Shown here: one piece after another, positions 25,985 to 35,421 of the stretch
Layout: every line of letters begins with the position of its first letter
Numbering within the stretch: the stretch's first letter is position 1
Assembly: GCA_910589385.1 (NCBI GenBank)
Contig: CAJUTU010000011.1
Location: forward strand, 1-64,000
Origin: an uncultured Lachnospiraceae bacterium
Lineage (GTDB): Bacteria > Bacillota > Clostridia > Lachnospirales > Lachnospiraceae
DNA: 64,000 bases
Direction: 5' to 3'
Translations under genes and position numbers: made by a program
Notes under the pieces: model-generated
The model's database searches: none
The model's input: the letters and a program-made list of their open reading frames with translations, nothing else
What the model was told of the DNA's origin: nothing

Positions 25985-26024
25985 TGAAGTGAAATTGAAG
26001 TGTGGCTGAAGTGAAATCGATGTG
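25985..26024. promoter_or_regulatory. Four tandem 11-bp repeats, likely operator of the module 3 regulator
   Basis: TGAAGTG occurs at 25985-25991, 25996-26002 and 26007-26013, with CGATGTG at 26018-26024; all four are spaced by exactly 11 bp. They lie 44-83 bases upstream of the start of the leftward transporter operon. Four in-phase direct half-sites would bind two OmpR-type dimers; the adjacent module 3 regulator is the obvious candidate. Confidence 0.6.
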
Positions 26025-26030
26025 AAAAAT

Positions 26031-26056
26031 AAAGAATGTGCCTTAGCACATTCTTT
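26031..26056 (-). terminator. Terminator after the module 3 kinase gene
   Basis: AAAGAATGTGC (26031-26041) and GCACATTCTTT (26046-26056) pair around a CTTA loop. Leftward it is followed by ATTTTTC. It separates the regulator-kinase transcript from the transporter promoter. Confidence 0.7.
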
Positions 26057-26089
26057 CGCCGGGCGCGGCTGCCTAAAATATAAAATCCT

Positions 26090-27169
26090 TTACTGCATAA
26101 TTGGAAAATCAAAGTAAAATTCTACACCATTTTGTATATAGCGCGCACCATATGCCGCGTGGTACATGGATAACACCTGTGCAGCAATTGCAAGTCCCAG
26201 CCCGGAACCTTTGGAGGAATGATTCTGACGGCGGTAAAATTTCTCCCATACTTTCGTAAGTTCATCCTCGGGAATCGGGCCGCACTGATTAAATATCTTG
26301 AAACACAGATGTTCTTGCCCGCTCTTTAGGGACAATCGGATGTCTCCGCCCGGCTCTACATATTTTCTTGCGTTCCCGATCAGATTATTTAGCACCTGTT
26401 CTATACGCTGCCTGTCAGCCAATATGAAAACCTTGTCCTCAGGAAGCTCATAGTGGAAGGCATAATCTGTTTCCGGGGTGTTAAGGAGCAGCCGTCCGGC
26501 AACCGTTTCCACAAGCTCTACAAAGTCAAAACGTTCCTCGGATAATTTTACAGCGCCGGATTCTAATGCTGATAAGTCTAAAAGCGAGATAATTAAATCA
26601 TCCATACGTTCTATAGCATCCAGGATTGCATTCATGTACCGCTGTCTTTTCTCCGGATTGGTTTCTTCATCTAATCCTTCTGTATAGGCGCGAATCAGTC
26701 CCAGGGGTGTTTTCATTTCGTGGGATAGACGGTCTGCCAATTCCTTTCTTTCATCCAGTAAGATCCGTTCCAGTTCAATGTCCTTTTCAAGCTGTGCGTT
26801 CGCCGCACCGAGTTTCTCCAGCGCCTCCTGCAGATTGGAGGACATGGTGTTCAAGCTCTGCGATAATTCACCAAACTCATCCTGCGTTTGAACATCACAG
26901 ATGGCAGAAAAATCCAATTTCGCCATCTGCCTTGCAGTGTCGTTAATTTTACGGAGTGGATTAGAGATCAGCCTGCCTAAAAGGAAATCAACCCCAAGGA
27001 TCACAATGACTAAAAGGGCAAGCCAAAGCCAGAAACTTACGTCTCGATTTACAGGAAGTTTCTCTGTTACAAGGTAAAACAACACCAGCATTCCGCCCGC
27101 AAGCTTGGAAAGGGCCATGGTTTTTTTACGCACAGAATAAAGGCTGTGGAATTGATTCTTTTTATCCAT
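26090..27169 (-). CDS. Sensor histidine kinase, module 3
   Basis: This 359-aa kinase has two close membrane segments (about 18-35 and 43-62), a HAMP domain (LISNPLRKINDTARQMAKLD), a short coiled coil, phospho-histidine in ADRLSHEMKTPLG, NNLIGNARKYV, and KGSGLGLAIA. The extracellular loop is only a few residues, so it probably senses through the membrane or the transporter. It lies 2 bp from the regulator gene. Confidence 0.9.
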   Translation of the reverse strand: MDKKNQFHSLYSVRKKTMALSKLAGGMLVLFYLVTEKLPVNRDVSFWLWLALLVIVILGVDFLLGRLISNPLRKINDTARQMAKLDFSAICDVQTQDEFGELSQSLNTMSSNLQEALEKLGAANAQLEKDIELERILLDERKELADRLSHEMKTPLGLIRAYTEGLDEETNPEKRQRYMNAILDAIERMDDLIISLLDLSALESGAVKLSEERFDFVELVETVAGRLLLNTPETDYAFHYELPEDKVFILADRQRIEQVLNNLIGNARKYVEPGGDIRLSLKSGQEHLCFKIFNQCGPIPEDELTKVWEKFYRRQNHSSKGSGLGLAIAAQVLSMYHAAYGARYIQNGVEFYFDFPIMQ

Positions 27170-27171
27170 AA

Positions 27172-27834
27172 CTACACCTCGAACTTGTAGCCGGAACGGA
27201 TCAGCGTTACGATGTGCCTGCTTTCATCACCGAGTTTTTGCCGGAGAGTCTTGATATGAGTATCAACAGTACGGGTATTTCCTTCAAAATCATAGCCCCA
27301 GATACGGTTTAGCAGTTGTTCGCGGGAAAATACCTGGTTTTTATTTTGCATGAAAAAACGAAGTAACTCAAATTCTTTATATGTCAATTCTATCTCCTTT
27401 CCTCTTACCGAAGCAGTGTGAGAAGAGGGAAGAAGCGTAATATCTCCTGCCCGCATTATTTCCTGGGGTATCCCGCCGCAACGCCGGAGGAGCGCATTTA
27501 CTTTTGCAGCCAGTACTTTGGGACTGAATGGTTTGGTTACATAGTCGTCTGCTCCATAATCATATCCTTTCAGTTTGTCTTCCTCCGTACCTTTTGCGGT
27601 AAGGAACAGAATAGGAAGATTGTACATTTCCCTTGCTATCCGGCAGACGGAAAAGCCGTCCAGATGCGGCATCATAATGTCTAAAATGGCAAGATCGACA
27701 GGATTATTTTTTAATATAGAAACCGCATCAATACCGTCGTCCGCCGTAATGCAGGTATGGCCGTCCCGCTTCATATAATCCACAATAATTTCCTGCATCC
27801 CTTTTTCATCTTCTGCAATTAAAATAGCTGCCAC
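27172..27834 (-). CDS. OmpR-family response regulator, module 3
   Basis: This 220-aa protein has receiver residues E8/D9 in IAEDEKG, D52 in AILDIMMPHLDG, FLTAKGT and YVTKPFS, then a winged-helix domain ending TLIRSGYKFEV. It is first in a two-gene operon with its kinase. The 11-bp repeat array at 25985-26024 is its probable target. Confidence 0.9.
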   Translation of the reverse strand: MAAILIAEDEKGMQEIIVDYMKRDGHTCITADDGIDAVSILKNNPVDLAILDIMMPHLDGFSVCRIAREMYNLPILFLTAKGTEEDKLKGYDYGADDYVTKPFSPKVLAAKVNALLRRCGGIPQEIMRAGDITLLPSSHTASVRGKEIELTYKEFELLRFFMQNKNQVFSREQLLNRIWGYDFEGNTRTVDTHIKTLRQKLGDESRHIVTLIRSGYKFEV

Positions 27835-27903
27835 AGTGTCACCTCATTTCATGCGGCCTATTATATTTAGTATACTCATAGAAGAGAACAATATCAAGAA
27901 CTT

Positions 27904-28116
27904 AAAAAAGTAATCGTACTTTTTATGGATAAAGGGATTACCCAGACATCAATGGATGATATTGTAAAAGCAGCAGGGTACACTAAAGCAAGGCTTTATG
28001 TGTACTTTGAGAGCGGCTGGAAAAGAGCAATATTTAGGCTCTTGCTACAGTCTGGTCGACAGGGTATAATGAAAATAAAAAAATTTTTTAAGTTTATACA
28101 TTTAAGGATTATTTAA
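27904..28116 (+). pseudogene. TetR-family regulator, N-terminal fragment only
   Basis: The frame contains LFMDKGITQTSMDDIV and AAGYTKARLYVYFES, the helix-turn-helix of TetR regulators. There is no start codon at the normal place upstream (the frame begins without ATG) and after YFES the sequence is unrelated. Both ends are lost. It lies between module 3 and module 4; the rest of 27835-28163 holds only leader sequence. Confidence 0.65.
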
Positions 28117-28163
28117 TAATTTGCGTGCCATAATGGAATCACAAAATTAAGAGGAGCGGTAAA

Positions 28164-30512
28164 ATGTTTTTACGAATATTAAAAAAAGACATTCAGCGCA
28201 AGAAAACGATGAATATCATCCTGCTGATTTTTGTGATCTTGGCAGTGGCATTCATGGCAAGCAGCGCAAATAACCTGGTTACAGTCAGCACGGCACTGGA
28301 CAATTATTTTGAAAAGGCGGGAGTGCCGGATTACTGGTTTGCTACAACAAATGCTTTAGATATCGCAAGATTTGAGGAATTTGCGGAAGAAAACGGATAT
28401 GACTATCATATCTCGCGGCTGATTCAGATTGAGCCGAAAAATGTCCTTGTTGAGGGAGAGAAGCTTGATTATTCCAGTACGCTGGCGCTCTCCGGGCTTG
28501 GCGGAATAGAAATCTTTGATAAAAACAATGAGGAGATCACTCATATCAACGATGGGGAGATCTACGTCCCTAACTTTATATTTGTATCGCCGGAAAATGA
28601 TTTTCACGAGGGTGGAAAAATACTCGTAAGCCAGAATGGAATCAAAAAGGAATTTACCATAAAAGGTTACTCTAAGGATGCGCTTTTCGGCACGGAAATG
28701 GTGGGAATGACAAGATTTCTCATCAGTGAGAACGATGCGGCCATGTTTGGCGGTAAGGACGCTTCGGTTTGCAGCGCGGTTGGGGTTTACACAGATGACG
28801 CTGACTATCGCGGTCATTTTAATGAACTGGGCATAAACACCGTAATGTCTATAGAGCGTCCGATGTTTAAGATGATCTACATTATGGATATATTGATCGC
28901 GGCCATTCTGTTAGTTGTGAGCGTGTGCTTGATATTGATTTCCATGGTGGTTCTGCGGTTTATCATCAATTTTACGATTACCGAGGAATTTCGCGAGATC
29001 GGTGTGATGAAAGCGATTGGCATGAAAAACAATCGAATCCGTGGGCTGTATATTGTAAAATATCTGGCAATTTCCGTAATCGGTACATCTGTTGGCCTGG
29101 TAATCAGTTTTCCGTCCAGTAAAATAATGATCAGCGCAGTTTCTCAAAAAATCGTAGTTTCAAGCAAAGATCATTTTTTGATTAATATTGCGGCAGCAGT
29201 TTTGGCCGGCATGAGCGTGGTATTTTTCAGCTATCTCTGCACCAGGAGAATCCGCCGGTTTTCACCGATCGATGCGATACATAGCGGCGAGACGGGGGAG
29301 CGTTATTCCCGAAAGGGCGTGATACATTTAAGCAGATCAAGGATTTCGGCAACCTTGTTTTTAGCGGTAAATGATATTTTAAGCGGAATAAAAAATTATG
29401 CTTCTATGATCATCATCTTCGTGCTTGGGACTTTGCTGGTAATCATTCCTGTGAACACAATAAACACGCTGTGTTCCGATGATTTGATAACAACGTTTAA
29501 TATGGTGAAGAGTGATCACATTATTTCACAGGAACTGCTGTTTAATCCGAACGAGGACAATGTAGAGAAGGTGGAGCGGCATTTTTCCGAGGTGCGGGAA
29601 ATGTTTGCCGAAAACGGAATTGACGTGGATGTTTTTCAGGAAATCATGTTCCGAAGCAATGTCCGAAAAGGCGATAAACTTACAAATTCCTTGTCTTTTC
29701 AGGGGATGGGAGAGGTGACGGCGGATCGGTATGTTTATTTGGACGGAACACCACCGCAGAATATACATGAGGTTGCGTTAACCTATCTTACAGCGGAGCA
29801 GATCGGCGCAAAGATTGGAGATAAGGTGGAGATCAAGGTGGGCGAAGATACAAGGGAGTATCTTGTAACCGCGATAAACCAGAGCATGAATAATATGGGC
29901 GAGGGTGTGCGCTTTCATCAGGATGCCAGGCTTGATTACAGCTATGCGGCGGGCAGCTTCGGAATTCAAGTGAATTACAAGGACAACCCGGACAAGGCGG
30001 AGCTTGCAAGACGAAAAGAACTGTTGGAAATACTTTATCCCGATGCGAAAGTATACACCTCTGGCGAGTACATCGGTTATATGATCGGTGATGTTGCCGG
30101 GCAGCTTGACCGTTTGAAGATTCTGATCCTGATCATTGTCTTTGGGATCAATGCTCTTGTGGCTGTACTCATGGTGAAGAGCTTTATCATCAAGGAAAAG
30201 AGTGAAATCGCGCTTCTGAAGGCGATGGGGTTTCAAGATGATTCACTTATTTTGTGGCAGACCATGCGTATCGGAATCGTGCTTTTCACATCGGTGATCT
30301 TTGGGGCGCTGGTTTCTTCACCGCTGTCATCGCTGATCATCACGCCGATTTTTCACATGATGGGCGCATACAGTATTAAATATGAGATTAAAGCAGTTGA
30401 AGTTTATATGATTTTCCCACTCATAGTTCTTGCGGCAACGTCTTTCGCAGCGTTTTTATCGGCACAGGGCTTAAGGAGAATTGCATCATCAGAGATTTCA
30501 AATATCGAATAA
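28164..30512 (+). CDS. FtsX-like ABC permease, large, module 4
   Basis: This 782-aa protein starts at ATG 28164 behind AAGAGGAGCG. One N-terminal membrane segment and an extracellular domain precede a three-helix FtsX domain (around 235-360), then a second copy with its own extracellular domain and C-terminal three helices (around 650-770). MKAIGMKNNRIRGLYIVK and LLKAMGFQDDSLILW are the paired cytoplasmic coupling loops. It partners the ATPase encoded 12 bp downstream in a MacB/BceB-like exporter or signalling complex. Confidence 0.88.
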   Translation: MFLRILKKDIQRKKTMNIILLIFVILAVAFMASSANNLVTVSTALDNYFEKAGVPDYWFATTNALDIARFEEFAEENGYDYHISRLIQIEPKNVLVEGEKLDYSSTLALSGLGGIEIFDKNNEEITHINDGEIYVPNFIFVSPENDFHEGGKILVSQNGIKKEFTIKGYSKDALFGTEMVGMTRFLISENDAAMFGGKDASVCSAVGVYTDDADYRGHFNELGINTVMSIERPMFKMIYIMDILIAAILLVVSVCLILISMVVLRFIINFTITEEFREIGVMKAIGMKNNRIRGLYIVKYLAISVIGTSVGLVISFPSSKIMISAVSQKIVVSSKDHFLINIAAAVLAGMSVVFFSYLCTRRIRRFSPIDAIHSGETGERYSRKGVIHLSRSRISATLFLAVNDILSGIKNYASMIIIFVLGTLLVIIPVNTINTLCSDDLITTFNMVKSDHIISQELLFNPNEDNVEKVERHFSEVREMFAENGIDVDVFQEIMFRSNVRKGDKLTNSLSFQGMGEVTADRYVYLDGTPPQNIHEVALTYLTAEQIGAKIGDKVEIKVGEDTREYLVTAINQSMNNMGEGVRFHQDARLDYSYAAGSFGIQVNYKDNPDKAELARRKELLEILYPDAKVYTSGEYIGYMIGDVAGQLDRLKILILIIVFGINALVAVLMVKSFIIKEKSEIALLKAMGFQDDSLILWQTMRIGIVLFTSVIFGALVSSPLSSLIITPIFHMMGAYSIKYEIKAVEVYMIFPLIVLAATSFAAFLSAQGLRRIASSEISNIE

Positions 30513-30524
30513 AGGAGAATTTTT

Positions 30525-31289
30525 ATGGCTAATATTCTTGAAGTGAAAGACCTTTGCAAAACGTATGTGGTAAACAAAAGGCAGAATAACGTCCTGAAGA
30601 ATGTGAATTTTGTGGTAGATGAGGGCGAAATGGTTGCGGTTATGGGTCCTTCCGGTTCAGGGAAATCCACGCTTTTGTATGCAGTCTCGGGAATGGATCA
30701 TATTACTGCCGGCGAGGTGGATTTCTGCGGTAAAAGCATCTCAAAATTGAACCAAAAGGAGCTTGCCGCTCTTCGGCTTGACGAAATGGGATTTATCTTT
30801 CAACAGATGTATATGCTAAAAAATCTATCGATCTTGGACAATATCATACTTCCCGCATGTCAGTCGGATAAGATCAAGGAAAGCCGCAAAATGACTGTGG
30901 AGCGGGGCTGTGGGTTAATGCACAAACTCGGGATTATCGAGGTTGCGGACAATGATATCAACGAAGTTTCCGGCGGACAGCTTCAGCGCGCATGCATTTG
31001 CCGGAGCATGATAAACCGGCCGAAGATGATCTTTGCTGACGAGCCCACAGGCGCGTTAAACCGTGCGTCCTCGGACGAGGTTATGGAAGAGCTTGCCAAG
31101 CTTAACAATGAGGGCACGACAATCATGCTGGTCACCCATGATGTCAAGGTCGCCGCAAAATGTACAAGGATCCTGTATATTGTTGACGGAAATATAAGAG
31201 GTGAGTATACACTGGAAAAATACGATAAGTCCAAGCTTCGTGAGCGTGAACGGGCGCTCAACGGCTGGCTGATAGAAATGGGTTGGTGA
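30525..31289 (+). CDS. ABC transporter ATPase, LolD/MacB/BceA type, module 4
   Basis: This 254-aa ATPase has Walker A GPSGSGKS (41-48), Q-loop FIFQQMYML, signature EVSGGQLQRACICRSM, Walker B KMIFADEPTGALN and LVTHDVK. These are the marks of ATPases that work with FtsX-type permeases. It starts at ATG 30525 behind AAAGGAG. The response regulator gene follows after 4 bp, so transporter and two-component system are one transcript. Confidence 0.9.
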   Translation: MANILEVKDLCKTYVVNKRQNNVLKNVNFVVDEGEMVAVMGPSGSGKSTLLYAVSGMDHITAGEVDFCGKSISKLNQKELAALRLDEMGFIFQQMYMLKNLSILDNIILPACQSDKIKESRKMTVERGCGLMHKLGIIEVADNDINEVSGGQLQRACICRSMINRPKMIFADEPTGALNRASSDEVMEELAKLNNEGTTIMLVTHDVKVAAKCTRILYIVDGNIRGEYTLEKYDKSKLRERERALNGWLIEMGW

Positions 31290-31293
31290 TATT

Positions 31294-31956
31294 TTGACAG
31301 ATATTTTAATCGTTGAGGATAATAAAGAATTGGCAATGGTGCTGTGTGATTTCCTGCGTGCGGAAGGCTACACGGTGTCTGTTGCCGAAAATGCAGGGAA
31401 AGCCTTGTCGCTGTACGGAAGGTACGGCGCAAGGCTTGTCGTGCTTGATATCATGCTGCCCGGCGAGGATGGATTTTCAATCTGTGAAAAGATCCGTGTG
31501 GAGAGCAACACACCGATTCTGATTGTAAGTGCGAAAACGGGCAAGGAGGATAAACTGTTGGGACTGAATCTTGGCGCAGATGATTATATAGAAAAGCCCT
31601 ATGATATTGATATTATGCTTGCGAAGATTGGAGGTATATTCAAGCGCAGATATTCGGCGGACGGGCTGATCGACGGCGATATCCGGATCAATAAAATAAA
31701 CCGCACGGTAATCAAAAATGATTTAACCATTGAAATGACGGCGAAGGAGTTTGATCTGCTTACACTGCTGATTGAAAACAAGGGACGCACGCTTTCTAAG
31801 GAATATATCTTCAACACAATTTGGGGCAGCGACAGCTTATCCGAGCAGCAGACGCTAACGGTCCACATAAAATGGCTGCGGCAAAAAATTGAGGAAAACC
31901 CGAAAAATCCACAGAAAATCCTGACTGTTTGGGGAGTGGGGTATAGGTATATATGA
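31294..31956 (+). CDS. OmpR-family response regulator, module 4
   Basis: This 220-aa protein uses TTG at 31294. It has receiver residues E8/D9 in IVEDNKE, D52 in VVLDIMLPGEDG, IVSAKTG and YIEKPYD, and a winged-helix domain ending VWGVGYRY. Note serine in place of threonine in the IVSAK motif. It overlaps the kinase gene by 4 bp. Confidence 0.88.
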   Translation: MTDILIVEDNKELAMVLCDFLRAEGYTVSVAENAGKALSLYGRYGARLVVLDIMLPGEDGFSICEKIRVESNTPILIVSAKTGKEDKLLGLNLGADDYIEKPYDIDIMLAKIGGIFKRRYSADGLIDGDIRINKINRTVIKNDLTIEMTAKEFDLLTLLIENKGRTLSKEYIFNTIWGSDSLSEQQTLTVHIKWLRQKIEENPKNPQKILTVWGVGYRYI

Positions 31957-33185
31957 AAGCTTTCAAGAAAGTATTTGTGTCGGTATTCATTTGCATTTCT
32001 ATCATTTTTATTGGCTCGAATCTGCTTTTGAAAAATAGGAACACTGTGGAAAGCGGCAGGACATACCGGGTTGAAATAAACAGGATCGCCCTTCAAATCG
32101 AGAAAGACGGTTTGAAAAGCGTTGATTTATCGGATTGTGAATATGTGACTCATATTGAGGAGTTGGGTGAAAACTTTTACAATTCTGACAGCGATTATGT
32201 GATCTGTGAAATGAATGGAACACTCTATCGCTTTGATTACGATGCGAAAAATGACATGGGAAATCCGAAAATGGTTCTTATGGTAAATGGGATATTGGCA
32301 GTTATGTCTGCTGTGGTTTTCGCTATTTTGTTTTATATCCGCGAAGCAATCCTGCGTCCGTTTGAACAGCTTACAGATGTTCCTTATGAGCTTTCAAAGG
32401 GCAATCTGACCATTCCTGTCAAGGAAAATAAGAATCGATTTTTTGGTAAATTTTTGTGGGGGATCGATATGCTGCGTGAAAGTATGGAACAGCAGAAACG
32501 GCGGGAGCTTGAGCTGCAAAAGGAAAAGAAGACGATTTTATTATCCCTTTCACACGATATCAAAACGCCCCTTTCCGCTATAAAATTATACGCAAAGGCG
32601 TTGTCAAAAAGTCTGTATTCCGATACGGAAAAGCAGCGTGAAACTGCCGAAAAAATAAACGATAAGGCGGATGAAATTGAACACTATGTTTCACAGATCA
32701 TCACTGCCTCACGTGAAGAGTTTTTAAGTCTTGAAGCAGAAGAAGGGGAGTTCTATCTGGTAGATCTGGTACAGAAGATTGCTGCGTATTACAGCGAAAA
32801 ATTAGCGTTTGTCAAGACAGAATTTGTGATAGGAGAATATCAGAACTGTCTGCTTTTTGGAGATTTTGACCGGAGTGTCGAGGTGCTGCAGAACTTAATG
32901 GAAAATGCAGTGAAATACGGCGACGGAAAAAGAATTGATCTGCTGTTTTCCTATGAGGAGGAGGGCGTTTTGATTTCTGTGAGAAACAGCGGCTGTACCC
33001 TTGATAAATCGGAGTTACCGCATATTTTCGAGAGCTTTTGGCGCGGCAGAAATTCTGAAAAAATGGAAGGAAGCGGGCTTGGGTTGTATATCTGCAGACA
33101 ACTTATGCGCAAAATGGGAGGGGATGTTTTTGCTGAAATGAACGAAGGGATTATAGAGATTATAACTGTTTTTCGCCGGGTATGA
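31953..33185 (+). CDS. Sensor histidine kinase, module 4
   Basis: This 410-aa kinase has a membrane segment at about 8-25 (VSVFICISIIFIGSNLL), an extracellular loop of about 75 residues, a second membrane segment (VLMVNGILAVMSAVVFAILF), a HAMP-like stretch, phospho-histidine in LLSLSHDIKTPLSA, QNLMENAVKYG and GSGLGLYICR. It is the last gene of the four-gene module 4 operon. Confidence 0.9.
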   Translation: MKAFKKVFVSVFICISIIFIGSNLLLKNRNTVESGRTYRVEINRIALQIEKDGLKSVDLSDCEYVTHIEELGENFYNSDSDYVICEMNGTLYRFDYDAKNDMGNPKMVLMVNGILAVMSAVVFAILFYIREAILRPFEQLTDVPYELSKGNLTIPVKENKNRFFGKFLWGIDMLRESMEQQKRRELELQKEKKTILLSLSHDIKTPLSAIKLYAKALSKSLYSDTEKQRETAEKINDKADEIEHYVSQIITASREEFLSLEAEEGEFYLVDLVQKIAAYYSEKLAFVKTEFVIGEYQNCLLFGDFDRSVEVLQNLMENAVKYGDGKRIDLLFSYEEEGVLISVRNSGCTLDKSELPHIFESFWRGRNSEKMEGSGLGLYICRQLMRKMGGDVFAEMNEGIIEIITVFRRV

Positions 33186-33270
33186 CCGGCAAAAGTCAAA
33201 AGTAACAATGGCTGCCGGGGCATTGCAGCTATGCCTAAGTTTTGTATGTATAAACAAGGAGGGAGTATAA

Positions 33271-33957
33271 ATGGATATAGCCTTATACTATCAAGAAAAG
33301 GGAAATAAAGAGCCGTTTATCCTTTTGCACGGGAACGGAGAGAATAGCTCATATTTCAAGAACCAAATAGATTATTTCAGTGACAGATACAGAGTGATTG
33401 CTTTAGATACACGAGGCCACGGTAAATCACCAAGAGGCAATGAACCTTTTACTATTGAGCAGTTTTCCCGTGACTTATACGATTTTATGGAAGGCCTTGG
33501 AATTTCAGATGCAGTGATTTTGGGATTTTCAGACGGAGCAAATATAGCAATGAAATTTGCAATAAAATATCCAAATAAGGTAAGGGTATTGATATTAAAC
33601 GGGGGAAATCTGAATCCGAAAGGAATAAAAAGAACGATACAAATTCCGATCGAAATAGGATACAAAATAGCAAAACGATTTGCTTCGAAATCGCCTGATG
33701 CCAAAAAGAATGCGGAAATGCTTGGTTTAATGGTTAATGACCCGAATATTGAACTAAGGGAATTATCAAAAATAACAGCTCCCACGCTCGTAATTTGTGG
33801 AAGTAGTGATATGATTAAGGAATCCCATACAAAAGAGATTGCAGAAAAAATACCTAATGCAAAATTATCTATTATGAAGGGTGATCACTTTATTGCAAAT
33901 AAGAGATATGTTACATTCAATAAAGAGGTAGAAGACTTTTTAAAAATAATTCAATAA
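33271..33957 (+). CDS. Alpha/beta hydrolase
   Basis: This 228-aa protein has the oxyanion motif LLHGNGENS, a nucleophile elbow GFSDG (serine near residue 86), an aspartate in CGSSDMI and a histidine in GDHFIANK, giving a full catalytic triad. The substrate is unknown; relatives include esterases and lipases. It has a good AAGGAGGGAG site and its own leader after module 4. Confidence 0.85.
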   Translation: MDIALYYQEKGNKEPFILLHGNGENSSYFKNQIDYFSDRYRVIALDTRGHGKSPRGNEPFTIEQFSRDLYDFMEGLGISDAVILGFSDGANIAMKFAIKYPNKVRVLILNGGNLNPKGIKRTIQIPIEIGYKIAKRFASKSPDAKKNAEMLGLMVNDPNIELRELSKITAPTLVICGSSDMIKESHTKEIAEKIPNAKLSIMKGDHFIANKRYVTFNKEVEDFLKIIQ

Positions 33958-34034
33958 ATTCAAGTACAAGATCGTTTGCTTTTCTCCATAGAAATGAAAG
34001 CTATTGCAAAGAAGCGATATAGATATATGCGTAA

Positions 34035-34418
34035 TTTTTAAAAGAATTTAATCCTATACCAGAAAAGACACCTGAACTTTTGCAGACCTGGGACACTATT
34101 TTTCAGGATAAAAATCATCATGTGATTGTTGCTGAAGAAAATGGGGAGATAGTATCTTCTTGTGTCTGCGTTATTATTCCCAACCTGGCGCATAACCAGC
34201 GGCCGTACGCTTTTATTGAAAATATGGTAACTGATGAAAAATGCAGAAAAAGAGGATTGGCAACGCAATGCCTGAATTTCGCTAAAGAGGTTGCCCTGAA
34301 AGAAAATTGCTATAAAATAATGCTGCTTACAGGATCTAAGAAAGAAAGCACATTGATTTTTTATAGAAAGGCAGGTTACAACAGTGAAGACAAAACAGCA
34401 TTTATTCAATGGATATAA
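34035..34418 (+). pseudogene. GNAT-family N-acetyltransferase, 5' end degraded
   Basis: From 34035 the frame reads FLKEFNPIPEKTPELLQTWD and continues through VIVAEENGEIVSS, FIENMVTDEKCRKRGLATQ (acetyl-CoA pyrophosphate loop), LTGSKKES and FYRKAGYN, a normal GNAT core and C-terminus. The first 25 or so residues with a start codon are missing; a stop lies just before FLKEF. TTG at 34080 could start a shortened product. It overlaps the ORF leading into the HAD gene. Confidence 0.6.
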
Positions 34419-34441
34419 ACCAGGTTAGTGAGGTGAAAAGA

Positions 34442-35257
34442 ATGAGCACTTTTTATGTGTCAGATTTAGATGGAACATTGTTGAGAAGTAATGAAAAAAC
34501 ATCTGAATATACAAATAATGTTATAAATAGTTTGACGGAAAGAGGAATGATTTTTTCTTATGCTACTGCCCGTTCGCTGATAACCGCTAAAAAAGTAACA
34601 AGCGGAATAAACGCTAAAATTCCCTTGATTGTATACAATGGCGCATTTGTAATAGATAATCTTACAGAGGATATTTTGATTGCAAACTATTTTGATGATC
34701 GGGTAGATTTTGTGTTGGATGATTTGTTTGCAAATAAAGTATATCCTATTGTTTATGCGTACATAGACGGTAAAGAGAAGTTTTCATTTGTTCCCGGATT
34801 TTGTTCAGACGGAACGAATCGGTTTCTTGACAGCAGGAAGGGAGATATTCGTACCAATGCAGTGGGATCGATCAATGATTTGAAGACAGGAAATATTTTC
34901 TATATCACTTGTATAGACGAGCCGCAAAAGCTGGAACCATTATACGAAAAATACAAGGACTCCTATCATTGTGTTTATCAGACGGATATTTATACAAATG
35001 AACAATGGCTCGAAATTATGCCTTTGAACGCTTCAAAGGCAAAGGCGATAAAGCAGCTGCAATCACTTTTGAAATGTGAGAAGTTAGTTGTGTTTGGCGA
35101 TGGAAAAAATGACATTGATATGTTTGAACTGGCAGATGAAAGTTATGCCGTTCAAAATGCACATGAAGATTTAAAAAGAATTGCAACCTCAATTATTTCC
35201 TCAAATGATGAGGACGGCGTTGCAAAATGGCTTGATGAAAATTTTGTCATGGTATAA
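34442..35257 (+). CDS. HAD-superfamily phosphatase, Cof type
   Basis: This 271-aa protein has motif I VSDLDGTLL with nucleophile aspartates, motif II in SYATARSL, a class IIB cap, a lysine in SKAKAIKQL and motif IV FGDGKNDIDMFELA. Such enzymes remove phosphate from sugar phosphates or flavin precursors. The ATG at 34442 is taken because AGGTG lies 7 bases upstream, not the ATG 11 codons earlier. Confidence 0.85.
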   Translation: MSTFYVSDLDGTLLRSNEKTSEYTNNVINSLTERGMIFSYATARSLITAKKVTSGINAKIPLIVYNGAFVIDNLTEDILIANYFDDRVDFVLDDLFANKVYPIVYAYIDGKEKFSFVPGFCSDGTNRFLDSRKGDIRTNAVGSINDLKTGNIFYITCIDEPQKLEPLYEKYKDSYHCVYQTDIYTNEQWLEIMPLNASKAKAIKQLQSLLKCEKLVVFGDGKNDIDMFELADESYAVQNAHEDLKRIATSIISSNDEDGVAKWLDENFVMV

Positions 35258-35382
35258 TGCCAATCATTCCAAAAGAATGGAATGTCATTTAAAAACAAAG
35301 AAGAGCGTCTATGGGGAAATTGAGGAAACTAAAAAATGAAGAATGATGTTGTATTGAGTATTGTTATTTGAAATAAAAAGAA

Positions 35383-35413
35383 TTGTGCCAAGACAACAGA
35401 GTACTTGGCACAA
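35383..35413 (-). terminator. Terminator after the nitroreductase gene
   Basis: TTGTGCCAAG (35383-35392) and CTTGGCACAA (35404-35413) pair around an 11-base loop. On the minus strand the stem is followed by TTCTTTTTATTT. It lies 8 bases after the stop. Confidence 0.7.
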
Positions 35414-35421
35414 TGAATCAT

